Assembly (NCBI GenBank): GCA_025766275.1
Contig: JAFKAC010000029.1
Span: 124,001-188,000, forward strand
Origin: Lactarius indigo
Lineage: Eukaryota; Basidiomycota; Agaricomycetes; Russulales; Russulaceae
Reading direction: 5' to 3'
Length of the DNA: 64,000 nt
Shown: piece after piece, positions 22,442-33,600 of the stretch
How positions within the stretch are numbered: the first letter of the stretch is position 1
How the letters are laid out: every line of letters begins with the position of its first letter
Position numbers and translations under genes: made by a program
Notes under the pieces: model-generated
Databases searched by the model: none
Seen by the model: only the letters and a program-made list of their open reading frames with translations
Told to the model about the DNA's origin: nothing

Positions 22442-22680
22442 CGTGCACTCAACAGATCGTGCGGCAATTTTCGGATTGGAACCAGGGATCAGCGCATACA
22501 CGTGGCAGCCGATTTTGCGCAGATGTGAGAGAGTGGGCTTCTTCTCGAACCAGAGTTCGAAAGGAGTGCGTTCCCCCAGTGATCGCGAAGCGGTCAGTGT
22601 GGTCAGATAGGATGAAGTCATAATGAATTCGTCCCACATCTGCAAGGGAGCGCCGCATGCCAAGCGCATGGCACGCGCCT
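22442..22680 (-). pseudogene. Copia integrase C-terminal fragment
   Basis: The minus strand encodes ARAMRLACGAPLQMWDEF, then TPFELWFEKKPTLSHLRKIG and CHVYALIPGSNPKIAARSVE. This is the standard C-terminal end of Copia integrase, before the RT domain. It is isolated by the two solo-LTR-like insertions on either side (21721-22436 and 22681-23238). Confidence 0.85.
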
Positions 22681-23238
22681 TGTTATGATCCGACGCTTCG
22701 GACCTCAGTCACAGTATGTTTCCACTCTGCCTTTCCCCTTCTGTACTATACCTTGTTACCAAAGGAGCTACTGTTACTAGTGGCGCTGTTCCCTTGATCC
22801 GAACTTCTGCTTGCTCCGTTTAGTCTCTTTGATATTGTGTGGACTTGTGTTCATGTTGTTTGGAACCCTGTCCTATATAAACCTGTACTATAGACCGTAG
22901 GAAGCCAGACTTGGCTTCATTTGCAATCTAGCAACCTTGCCTCCGTACTTTGGTGTGACCTCACCTTATTTCCCTCTTCTTGTGCATCCCCTACCTCAGT
23001 CCCTAACCAGGACACCTCGAAGTCTTTGCAGTTGAACTATATCAATGCGTCACACCTGTTATACTCTGTGCACTAGCAAGATCAAGTGTAGAGAAGTGTT
23101 AGACACTTCGGACGAGGAGTCCTACTTTACAGAGTAGTGCTGCACCCTGTGCCACACTTTCGCCACTTGTATTTCATAGCAATAAGACAACAGAAGTCTT
23201 CGCTTGATACTTGTGTGACTTGAAACCTCTAGAACCCA
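22681..23238. mobile_element. Solo-LTR-like insertion 2 in Copia integrase (fourth level)
   Basis: A 558-bp insertion (starts TGTTATGATCCG, ends AGAACCCA) separates ACYALAGA from ARAMRLAC in integrase. The flanking 5-mers CGCCT (22676-22680) and TGCCC (23239-23243) differ by two transitions, so they may be a decayed target duplication. It contains a TATATAAAC promoter-like motif at about 22873-22881, as expected in an LTR. It is unrelated in sequence to solo LTR 1. Confidence 0.65.
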
Positions 23239-25857
23239 TGCCCCTGCTAGGGCGTAACATGCCTTGTCCATCAGCGTTCGATGGAGGTGTTCAACGTGAC
23301 CATTTTGTGCGGATGTATGTGGAGCGGTGAACTGATGTGTGACCCCCCGATCAGCACACCAGCGGGCCATGTCCGCAGAGCGGAGTTCTCCATTGTCTGT
23401 TAGCACAAAACGAAGCTTGTCACTGGTCTGCGTCTCAACTGCGACCAGCCAGTCACGGAATGCGGCGAAAGTGTCAGACTTCGCCTTGAGTAGGTGGGTC
23501 CAATTGTAGCCAGAATAGTCGTCAACGAAGTTCATTATGTAACGGAAACCTGAGCGTGACATGACTGAGTGTGGCCCCGACAGGTCAATATAGACGTGCT
23601 CCATCCTTTTTGCCGCCCGTGCTCCCTCCCGTTCCTTTGGTATGGGGGTGCACGCCTGTTTACCACGGACGCAATGGTCACATGCTTGCGGGGCAAGTGA
23701 CATGTCAACGGGCATACCTGCGGCTGTTCCATTCCGGGCCATGTCTAGGACTGTGCGGTGATTCGCGTGGCCCAAACGTCTATGCCATGTCTCCAGATCG
23801 GGGATGATGTGGAGGCCCGGTAACGCGATGTCGGTATTGGCGGGAATGCCGGCGGTCTGGACGATGGTGCTTGGAAGGGCGTAGAGGTTGCAAGGGCCGG
23901 GCATGCAATCCACAATGACCTTCTTGTCCTTGTTGGTGAGCTGGCAGTGGCCGGAGCGAAAAACCGTGGTATAGCCGAGCTGGTTGAGTTGATGGATGGA
24001 CACAAGTCGAACATTGGCGTTGGGAACGAAGAGGACATTCTGTAGTTGCAATCGCGCATTGGTTTCAGGTAGGAGTATGTTGACAGTGCCGATCCCCACT
24101 GCGTACACCGTGGCATTTCCCACACCCGAGATTTTTCGCGGTTCGCTGAGCTGCGTGATAGAGCTGAAATCTGCGTGTAGGCAGCTGATGTGGCTCGAAG
24201 CACCCGAGTCGAGGAAGAAGGGGAAGTCGGACAGGTGGCTGAGCAGCGCAGTTTCATGCTCGATTGAGGCGATGAGCATTGTGTCAGTGTCCAATGGCGT
24301 GTCAGCGGAGTTGGCTGGTGCCCAGTCAGGTGACCCCCCCTGATCGGGAGTGTCCGCAGAGGGCTCAGGTGTTGTGGCGATAGCGGCGCTGACTTTGCTA
24401 TCAGGACGATAACGGACGCCCCCGATCCAGAGACATCCATCATCGTCAACCCTCAGAGTCGAGCTGGGGCTTTGTGCGTTCCCCAGGCTCCGGGCTGGTT
24501 CCCCTCTCCCGCGCAGTCGCGACAACTCTCGAGCAGCGCGCTGTCGCGTGATCGCCTTGAACATGGAAAGACCTTCCATCTTTCCGCCTGGGGCCACGCA
24601 GAATTCGATGGTGTGCCCGGTGCGTTTGCAGTTAGGGCACAGAGTGGTTCGCGGTGGCATGTAGGCAGGCAGAGCGAGTGAAGAGGACGGCGTTGGACCG
24701 TAGATGTGGGTGAGCTCCGCACTGCGCATCTCGAAATGGTGAAGCATCTGTGCTTCGAGAAGCTCGACAGTAATGCTGCCATCCACGAGAGCAGGGGTTA
24801 GGCCATCATGGACCGCTGGATGCGAGGTTTTCATGTTTAGTAAGAGGAACAGCAAACCCAGTCGGTGAATGTCGACGTGGCCAATGCTCTCAATGCGGTA
24901 TATGAGGTCGCGATAAGTCGTCATGGCTGCCTCAAACTTTGCGGGGTTGTTGTCGAATGTGATGCCCATGAGTTTCTGGATAAGCTGCAGCTGTGTCATC
25001 CCGCTGCGTTTCTCATGACGCGTGTGCAGCAGGCGGAAAGCTTCGGCCGAGGTCGTGCAAGCTGTGATATGGAGGACCTCCACGGAGTACATGTGGGACT
25101 GCATGTATCCGAGGATCATGCGATCATTGCCGTTCCAGCACCGATGGCCAAAAGGTTCAGCAAGTTCATCGGGGCAAGGTAGCAGCCCGAGCGGGTACTC
25201 GTCAAGTTGCGACATAGCTAGCGCATGCAGCAGGCAACGAGACCATTCCAACCAGTTCCCAGCGGAGAGAGAGAGCTTTAGCTCAGATGGCCATGGGGGT
25301 AAGCCGGCCAGGGTTTCGCGTCTGATAACGGCGGCATGCACGGCCGACGCAGGCGTTACAGAGGCCATGATATGCTGGGTGCTGGTGGGTGTGTGATGGC
25401 TGCGGTGATGGCGAGAGCTCCTGGTTGCGCGGCGCGGCGGTGGGGAAGGTATGCTTTCCCGGGAAGAAGGGGGTGATTCGGAGTCTCGCTCATGATGTCG
25501 CTGCACTGGCTGATGTGAGTGGGAGACACGCAATTGTGGGGGAACATATGTGCGTGGACGCTCATCAGGAGAGTCGCGCGCAGGGGTATGTTGGTGCTCA
25601 TGGGGGGGCGGATCCCGGCGCGCTGCGATGAATTGGTGTCGGGGCAGGGGCGATAGTGGCTGTGCCGACAGGGGGGCCGGCGGTGTGAGCGACATCGACG
25701 AGGTCGTATGCTGGGAGTTCTCGTTGTCGGCGTTTGCGTCTTCGATCGGATGCAGTTGTGAAAGATGTGTTAAAGAGCTCGGCGGGACAGACCAGGGGTT
25801 TGTTTCAACAGACATAGGTTTTGGCTGATTCTGACAGGAAGAGAAGAAGCGAGACAA
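23239..25857 (-). pseudogene. Copia gag, protease and integrase N-terminal part
   Basis: One long minus-strand open frame. Gag covers roughly the first 470 residues and has a zinc knuckle CPNCKRTGHTIEFC (CX2CX4HX4C) at about 24598-24640. The protease signature FFLDSGASSHISC is at about 24180-24220. Integrase follows with the HHCC zinc region WHRRLGHANHRT...CDHCVRGKQAC and the catalytic blocks IDLSGP, LTDNGE and NGHVEHLHRTLMD, so the DDE residues are present. The frame is then broken at 23238 by the solo-LTR-like insertion, after which about 40 unrelated residues run to a stop at 23122. Confidence 0.92.
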
Positions 25858-26023
25858 TTTTTAACTGAGAGCTGAGAACTGATGAGACTGCAAGATGATT
25901 CTGCGAGATGATTCTGATTGATTCCGAGCTGATCACGAGAGCAAGTGCGATGGATAAACGACGAGGAATTGGTGAAGAGAGCACCGGTCTGAGGAGTCCA
26001 GGATTAACGGCGGGTTGCAGCTA

Positions 26024-26045
26024 AAGACCCGCAGGGCCCATAACC
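26024..26045 (-). other. Primer-binding site resembling an internal cut of initiator tRNA-Met
   Basis: Directly inside the 5' LTR the minus strand reads GGTTATGGGCCCTGC, complementary to the anticodon-arm sequence GGGCCCATAACC of eukaryotic initiator tRNA-Met. Copia-type elements prime from a 5' half of this tRNA rather than its 3' end. The match outside the anticodon arm is only partial. Confidence 0.55.
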
Positions 26046-26344
26046 TTTTAGATCCTAAACAGTACCCTCAGAACGCGGAGACAAGCGAACTACATTATTA
26101 TCAACGAACCTAAACAGTACTAAGGTGAGAGTATTAGTGCACAGTATGGTAATATAGGTGGGACAAAGGCTTACCCCTCAGAACGCGGAGACAAGCAAAC
26201 TGAGGGGGTGAAAACGTAAACTACGGTATAATATATCGGCTGTGTTTATGGATTCTTGTACGCAAATAGTATGAAATGATCGAGAGTTTGTGGCGCAGTC
26301 CGTGGTTCCTCCTGCAATGCGACACTGCTCCCCCTGGTATGACA
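26046..26344 (-). repeat. 5' LTR of the Copia element
   Basis: Direct repeat of 19387-19685, flanked outside by ATGAG (26345-26349). Confidence 0.9.
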
Positions 26345-26528
26345 ATGAGTACTAGTAGGAATAGATTAATATATAAATTGTTCTTCACATTTGCTAGATT
26401 TGGCTAGAGTAGAGTTAGCGCCCTATAGGCGCTGGTAAATAAAAATCTGCTAAGGGTCCGTTATACCCCCCCTATCCCCCTAACTGGGGTATGGGCACTT
26501 AAAATCCCGCGACCCCCTTGATACCAAC

Positions 26529-27184
26529 AGTGCCGTGTCATCTCTTTGTCACAATCCGTCACGCGTCACGTGCCACTCACCCGAACTCCACTCGACACAG
26601 TTGTGGCTTCCTGTTCGCTAGCCACCACATGCCAGCATTACCTATCTCCCCAAGTACCAATCCCCTGCACCCACATCCCTGGGACCTCTTGCATGATACA
26701 ACACCTCAACAATGAGTTCCTTTCACCTTCCATCAATTGTCACTACCCCCAGTCCTGAAGAGCCCCACATTGCTGGCAACCTCAACCCTCGTGCATACAT
26801 GGAAACTTGGACAGGATTCGTGTGACATAGTTTCCATGTGTATATAAAACCCCAGTAGCGGGTGAGTGAATTCCCAAGTCTACTCACCTCATAGTCAAAT
26901 ATCAGCCTACTTTTCCCTCACATTGCCCTTGCCTTTCCCACTACCTCTTCGCTGACCGTGTTTGCACCTCCATTCCTGAGGCTGATACCGAAGTGTGAGA
27001 TAAAAAAAAAAATTACCATAAGCGTGAGCCGATCACTCATTGACAAACAATTTTCAAAACCGATAAGTTGAATGTCTAAGCACATTTATTAATTACTATG
27101 ATTACTTTTTGTGGGAAAGAAATTCAGCATGGTCACCAAGGTGCCCGTTTGAACCCCGCCTGTGTCTGTAAAGTGGTCATAAGG
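26529..27184. other. Right body of the mariner-like element
   Basis: About 0.65 kb without a recognisable protein. It has a TATATAAAA motif near 26841 and an A11 run at 27003. GTTTGAACCCC near 27150 resembles a tRNA T-arm or Pol III B box. Confidence 0.4.
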
Positions 27185-27208
27185 GGCCAAGTGTTATGAA
27201 AACCGCTG
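27185..27208 (-). repeat. Right terminal inverted repeat, mariner-like element
   Basis: 24 bp, exact reverse complement of 17554-17577, followed by TA. Confidence 0.9.
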
Positions 27209-27210
27209 TA

Positions 27211-27960
27211 GTTAGACCTCACGTGAGCAGCAGTGAGCAAGCTCACTGCCAAGTCCACCCTTGAGTCCACCGGTGTATTCTGGGTGCATTGTAAGTTGCG
27301 AGATCTCGGCGTTGGGGTTCACTCTACAGGAAAGGTTGTGCTTACGAAGGATAGGCTTGGTTCAGTCTCGGTCACGGTTCGAGTTCATCGGTCAATCGGT
27401 ACTCTTTTGGTTCCTCGAGAAAAATATATATATTTGGTTGAGGCGTGCACTCATGAGATGTTTTCTCCACGCTCAAGTGACAGGAATTAAACAGATAATG
27501 GGTAGCCTAGGTAGGGATATGATGGCTATGTAACTGTCCATCGAAAGAGTGTTCATAAGGTCGAATTCTTTTGACAAGTAAATGGGCGGAGGAGCATGAG
27601 CCTGAGAGGGGAAGTACGTGAGACACTACTGACTACCCTCCAACGAATGAATTTATTTGAGTAGATACGTACTATCCGTGTCGTAACAGATGGTCAAACA
27701 ACAAAACTATGTGACTATATGAGCGTCGTTGAGCGTCATTCTTGCTCGCCCGGCTAAGTCACAAACCCCTTCCTCTGAATACAAGATTGCGTTGATTGAC
27801 CTTCTATCACGACTTTCACGGTCGATGTCTGATTTGTTTTCGTTCTCGGTATTGTCAAGAAACTTAAGACGGTCATAGGCTAGACGCACGTAGACATATC
27901 ATGTACGCTCCCCCAAAAGATAGAAGTTATATAGAACCAAGTACGCCTGAGGACGTTTTA
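27211..27960. repeat. R1 and R2 repeats to the right of the nested transposons
   Basis: Starts GTTAGACCTCACGTGAGC, the continuation of the interrupted R1 target. A second diverged R1 section follows at about 27295-27520, and R2 at about 27640-27900. No gene is visible. Confidence 0.55.
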
Positions 27961-29110
27961 CAGCAGTACCGCCTCTTAATGCAGGAATGACGGCTTCACG
28001 TCTCGCGCCAGCTGACACACATCCCCCCGCGTGCACCCAATAAGTGCTTGCCAACGCTCTATACCCGCCACCCTGGCGCGATCCACCTCTGCAAGAACTC
28101 TCGCAGGATGTCTTTGGCCCGCAGCTCGGCCACGACCATGGTAATGGTGTGCAGCACCGTCACAAAAGCGATCAGCGTTGTGATCTAGAGGGCATACTAG
28201 CGTCAGATAGTAAACACAGTTTACAACGGCCAGTACATCGACCGGGTGCTGCAAGGGGAGAGCACATCGAGAGCTGTTATAGTAACAGCGGAGGCGGAGA
28301 GGTTTTGTCACAGAAGCAGTACGAGTGGGGATGTGCTTTGTAATGTATTCGTGGACGAAGAGGCCCTGGGCAAGTGTGACAAGTCCCATTCCTCCCTACC
28401 CATTCCCGATGGAAATAAGAAATCAGCAGCAGTCTGGCATGCTAGGGCCCCAGAAGCACGCACCTGAGTTCAGGGACATGCGTCTGGCTGAGCCTCCTGT
28501 AGTCGAGCAGGTCACGGCGTCTCTCTGAGAAGTGCTGCTCCTGCAACACCAAAGGGAGAAACTCGACACTGAAAATCAAGTAGGTTCGGTTCTGCAGCAG
28601 AGGTGCGGTGCTCATCGAAATGAGTCCAGAGGAAGGGGCTCTTTAGGGGAAGGTGTGCGCCAGTATCAAGCATTCAAAAAACGACCTGAGGCAGGAAAGG
28701 AGGGCGGAACGTACCTTTTCTTTCACAAGACGCTCCCTATATCACCACTCCGGCTCTTCAAAGCGGTATTGTCCTGAAGTCTAACACGTGGGACCGCGGA
28801 CCCTGCACTCCTCCCCGGACCTCCGTATACCCTGTCTCTGAATTCCGTGGGGGCTCGCACGTGGTGGGAGGACTCACCTTGATGTAGACCAGAAGCGCGT
28901 CTTGGTTTGAGTTCTCTGATTCAAGGCCGTGGAAATGTCCCGTGTTGGTGCTGTCGGCGACTTGAGAGCCACCAGACGTGTGAAGAGAAGGAAGATCTCA
29001 TCATCAGGGTTGGAAACTAGGCCCGTAAGAAGCCGTTCGAATGAGGATTGATGAGGGGTCGCAAGCGACTGGAGGATCCTCGATTCTATCGAGTAAGTTG
29101 GACAAATCAT
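27961..29110 (-). repeat. UGX copy 3, degenerate companion gene
   Basis: The minus strand reads SIESRILQSLATPHQSSF and LVSNPDDEIFLLFTRL (28874-29110), then a GTGAGT site. It continues through a frame containing VLAVVNCVYYLTLVCPL to about 27976. Block order matches the copies near 11 and 35-36 kb. Stops and frame changes break it, so it is treated as decayed. Product not recognised. Confidence 0.45.
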
Positions 29111-30675
29111 ACTGGGTAGGTAGGGATATTATATGCAGCCAATAACGGTCGTTTGAAGGGAAAATCATGAACAAAAAGTCAAATGCTTTGGACAGGTGGA
29201 ACTTGAAATGGGTGGGGATGGGAGCCCGAGACAGTCAGTAGAAAGTCACATGATCGCGCCGTCCCAATTTTCCTCACTAGCGCTCATAGCGCTCATAGCT
29301 CTCACTGGTGGCACCCATACCGTACCCAAGAGTCAAACCAAGAGTCAAGTAAGCTGGGCCCATATCCAATAGACTACGGACACCTGACACGAGAACCCCA
29401 GAGAGTCATGGTAAGAGGCGAATTTACCGGATCTCAGCACTCAGTACCTAACACAAAAACTTAGTCAAGGTACCAGTAATAGTATGTGGGATTGTGTATA
29501 CTATAGTATGCGATTCACCCCCACTACGTCAAGTAGCAGATGAATTGACGGAAGAAAAACGAACATATTTCAAGTACGTATTGCGAGCGTCCCGGGCCTT
29601 CTCGTCCCAAGTCAATAGCTCGCCCTCTTCCCAATACAACATCTCTTTACTTTTACCTCCACTTTTTGGCTACACCATTGTCGCGAGTCGACGGTAGTCG
29701 TAGGATAGATGCGCGTAAATATATTGTGTCTGGTCGACCAAACCACGCACGAGGACGCTTCTATCGCAGGCGCTACCGCCTCAAGCGTCTTCTCGCAGAA
29801 ATAACAACCTCACGTCTCGCGCCAGTCGACCCACTTTGCTCAGCGCACACCCAACAAGTCCTGACCTACACTCCATACGCACCACCCCAGCGCAATCCAC
29901 CCCTGTAAGAATTCTCTCAGAACGTAACGTCTTCCGTCTGCGGTGTCGCGAGAGTAGTCAGCGTCGTGAGCAATGGGTGTACTAGTGCCGGGTGGTAGAT
30001 GCAGTTCACGACGAGCAGCACGTTCAGTGCCGGTGCATCAGCGCCGAGCATGTCGGCCTAGCACAGCGCTAGGAGAGTCAAGTCGAGAGTTATTACAGGA
30101 ACGGAGGCGGAGGCGGGGATAGAATGGATGTTTGGCGCCGTAGGACGAGCAAGGGATATCTGTTGTGGTGTATTTGCGCACGACTGGGCTCGCCATTTGC
30201 TACGAATGTACGTGGTTTCAGATGAGTGTGACCATCGTACCTCAATCATCGCCCCAGTCGAACCCACGATTCCGCGACAGTGAGCAGCACCTCGCTCCGG
30301 GCACAATCAACGGACAGTGAAATACCGACGGATGTACAGCGCCTCCACACCGAATCGCACACTACCACGAAGCCGGGCTCCGACTGTCGTCGTCAGGACA
30401 CTGGAGCTACGAGACGGTCTATAACTATAAGGTATCACTGGCACCTTTAGGTTACATTGACGGAATAGAATGGTGCCAGTGACGTATGTCCATTTGGTCT
30501 TGCCGCCTGTGTTCTGCTATACAAGCCGCAAACTCTTGACATCTCACAGTGAATATATAGCAACGACACTCCAACCCAGCGCCAACTTGAATATAAATGT
30601 GTCATTCGTTTCCCGTAGTTAGTGCATACTACCACGGTGACTTAACATACATTTGTAGAGTAATCTATAGCACTC
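29111..30675. repeat. Three-copy 3' spacer (copy 2), downstream of NLR-3
   Basis: Collinear with 4753-6345 and 58683-60246. It contains a UGX tail (about 29650-30306) and the hairpin at 30435-30482. No intact gene. Confidence 0.6.
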
Positions 30676-33600
30676 CTACGGCCGATCGTGCTCCATTAAC
30701 ATCTGTAGGATCGCGTTCTTTCCATCCCCTGATGCTACCTGGAATGGCGCGCTCCCTTCCTTGTTCTTGGCATCGGCACTCGCACCACGGTCGAGGAGTA
30801 GGCGCACGGTCTCTGTTTCGCCTTTGGACGACGCTAGGTGCAACGGAGTCCATCCGTCCGCATCGTCTGCGTTCATGTCCGCGCCGTGGTCGAGCAGCAA
30901 GCGCACAGTCTCTGTTTCGCCCTCGGATGACGCGTCGTGTAACGGGGTCCTTCCGTCCTTGTTCTTGGCACCCGCACTCGCGCCGTGAACGAGTAGCAAG
31001 CGTACGGTCTCTGTTCGGCCGTTGTATGACGCCAGGTGCAACGGAGTGCACCTGCCCATGCCCTCGGCATGCACATTTGCCCCGCGATCGAGCAGCAAGC
31101 GCACGATCTCTGTTTTACCGTTGGATGACGCCTCGTGCAATGGGGTGCTTCCGTCCTTGTTCTTGGCCTCCGCGCTTGCGCCATGGTCAAGTAGTAGACG
31201 TGCGACCTCGAGCTTCCCATTATATGATGCCAGATGTAATGGCGTCGAGTAGTTCTTATCGTGTGCGCTGATTTCCGCCCCATGTTGCCGTAATAGCCTC
31301 ACGACCTCCACGTGACCATTGTGTGATGCCCAGTGCAATGCAGTATTGCCTTCGTTAGTTGCGGCGTCGATGCGTGCGTGGTGCGCCAGTAACATTCGAA
31401 CAACCTCAAGGTGCCCATAATCTGCAGCTGTAATAATGGGAGTCCAGTGATCGTCTAGTTGCGTATTCGGATCTGCGCCGTGATCGAGTAACCACTGCGT
31501 GACATCAATAAGTCCGTCCATCGATGCGGCATATAGTGGAGTCCGATGATCGAAGTTGTCAGTAACATCCACAGCCGCACCATGGTGGTGCAACAGTTCT
31601 GCCACCTTGAAGTGTCTCTGGTGCAATGCCGCAGCCAGTGGACTGTGATTTTGACCACCCCTCGCATTTACTTGCTCTGGATGATCGACGATGATCTGCG
31701 CTGCCAGGTCACGAAATCCGCACAACGAGGCATAATACAGTGGAGATCCACGATCTGCGGGAGAATCTCCGAAGTCACCCCAGAGATCGTCGATGTCGTG
31801 CAACTTGAGCCACGCGGAAAAATGGTGTTTGGTCGAGTCAAATAGACGCTGCATCCCATCTTCTATGTGCGACGACACCTTTCCAAACTGCGCATGCTCC
31901 ACCCAATGCTGACTGGCATATCGAGCCAACGGAAACCTATCTTCGACCTGGTTATTGTCGGCGCTGCCGTCCAATTGAAGAAGTGTTCCCAAGCAAGCCT
32001 GGGCGAGAGTCGTGTGTGCAGATTCGGGAATGATATGGAAGTACGAAGCATCTCCTTTAGAAGTCGCAAGCCGATCGGAAGTCAAGAATTCCTTCACCGA
32101 AAAATGCGAAAACTGGATGACCTGCGAATCGCCATCGCCAACTTGGGTGATCAAGCTTGAGCACGTAGATAGCACGGCCCGTTGCCGGTCCTCCCACCGC
32201 CAGTCCTCCTTCAACTTCGGTGTCGCTCCTTCCGCTTCATCAAAGTCAAACGCAAGTATTTCTGCGAGCTCATCGACGCGCAACGGCCGAGCGGCTGCGG
32301 TGAGACATTGTAAGAGACGACGAGCGTGATCTCGGTTGGCCATCCCGATCTCCTTCAACACTCGCTCGTAAGTCTCGTCCAATGATTTCGGCAATTCGTC
32401 GAGCGTCCGCCGGATGCTTTGTGGGAAGCAATGTTGTAACACTTCCAGTTGACAGAAAACCCAACGGAACCTGTCAAATAATCAACAACCGTCATAGCGC
32501 GCTCTTACATACGCTTACATTCCATCAGCTCTTTTCGTGAGCGTCTCAATAACCAGCTCTTTATCCTTATCCCTCCACCTCCTCATCGCCGTATCTGAGT
32601 CTGCGTAGACGACAGATCTAATGTAGTCTTCAATATCCTTCTTTTGTCCGCTTTGTTCGTGAATTGAGACAGGGTGAAACGCTAGGGGTTGAAGGACGGT
32701 TCGGATGTCGTTCTCCGGACGGCTCGTGACACATATATGAAGAGTTGGCAGCTGGAGGTCGACAAGGTCCTTTATGAGATCAAGGACCTGTTTGCGGGCG
32801 GGTGGAATTCCAGATGTATTGGGACATTCGTCTAGGGCGTCCAAGATGATGTAGATTGGGCCTTGGCCAGGTAGCGCGAGCATCTCTTTAAGACACGTGA
32901 CCAGCGTACTGGTGCTGGGCTTATGGGCGCCATCGTCGTGCGCCTTATAAATTCGGGAGAGTATGTCACAGCAACTGTCGGAACGAGACGAGAGCTGTGT
33001 AAGGAGTGAAGGAAGTAGGTTGCGGAGGGTTTGTTTATCTGTGTCCTTGAAATCGAAATAAAAATATGCCATGGATGCTAGTCCGGCCTCGCGCAAGGCT
33101 ATTATGTCTTGAATGATTGCGGAGCTAGTTGGCGGCGTAAGTTCCTGAGGGGTGAACGTGACAAATGATGACGAACCAAAGGATACTCTTCCCTGAACCC
33201 GCTGCAATGATTCGACGCGATCAAGATCTGGAAGGATGAGAAAGGACAGAATGGCGCACGTTTCCCGTGGACCCACAACAAGGGCGTGGTAGACTTTGAC
33301 TTCCATTCCATGAATATACTTCCGTTGAAGAACCATGTTGCCGTCCCATCGTGTTGAGTAGTAGACGCGATGTTTTGATTAGTGGATGGGTCCGGCGGTG
33401 ACAGCCACGCTCGGTGGTCCTTCCGTATGCGACTCCCTGCGGTGACATTTCAGTCTCAGCAAGTAAGAGAAGCTATGCTAAAGAATCACGAACGCATTTC
33501 AGTGTCGATATTGTTTGCCGTTTGTTGCAATAGAGCTTGCGTTTCCATCGTGGTCACTTTGACTACCTGGCCATCTAGTCGTATGTGAGTTTACGATGGT

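Larger units (their letters stand above)
19387..26344 (-). mobile_element. Ty1/Copia LTR retrotransposon (third nesting level)
   Basis: Two 299-bp direct repeats (19387-19685 and 26046-26344) bracket gag-pol in the Copia order gag, protease, integrase, reverse transcriptase, RNase H, all on the minus strand. The 5-bp target duplication ATGAG is intact (19382-19386 and 26345-26349). The LTRs differ at 10 of 299 positions, all transitions. In the element's orientation the LTR starts TG and ends AAAA rather than CA. Two solo-LTR-like insertions, a missing RT aspartate and an in-frame TGA make the copy defective. Confidence 0.95.
18599..26520. mobile_element. hAT-like DNA transposon (second nesting level)
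   Basis: Terminal inverted repeats CAAGGGGGTCGCGG (18599-18612) and its reverse complement (26507-26520) are bracketed by the 8-bp direct repeat ATACCAAC (18591-18598 and 26521-26528). An 8-bp target duplication with CA-starting termini is typical of the hAT superfamily. Without the Copia insertion the element is about 0.96 kb and has no transposase, so it is non-autonomous. Its left part (18613-19381) includes a minus-strand stretch near 18985-19020 with GGGTTCAAGTC, a good match to a Pol III B box. Confidence 0.8.
17554..27208. mobile_element. Tc1/mariner-like element (outermost of four nesting levels)
   Basis: Perfect 24-bp terminal inverted repeats lie at 17554-17577 (starting CAGCGGTTTTCATAAC) and 27185-27208. 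They are flanked by TA at 17552-17553 and 27209-27210, the target duplication of Tc1/mariner-type transposons. Without the nested hAT-like insertion the element is about 1.7 kb (17554-18598 plus 26529-27208). I find no transposase with a DDE/D triad in the remaining sequence, so it is probably non-autonomous or decayed. The paralogous R1 repeat at about 40600-40630 reads through the same position with a single TA. Confidence 0.8.

Noticed and set aside
26518..26758. Overlapping short plus-strand frames after the hAT right end
   Set aside because: Low-complexity Pro/Ser/His text in two frames at once; no family resemblance and no splice context.
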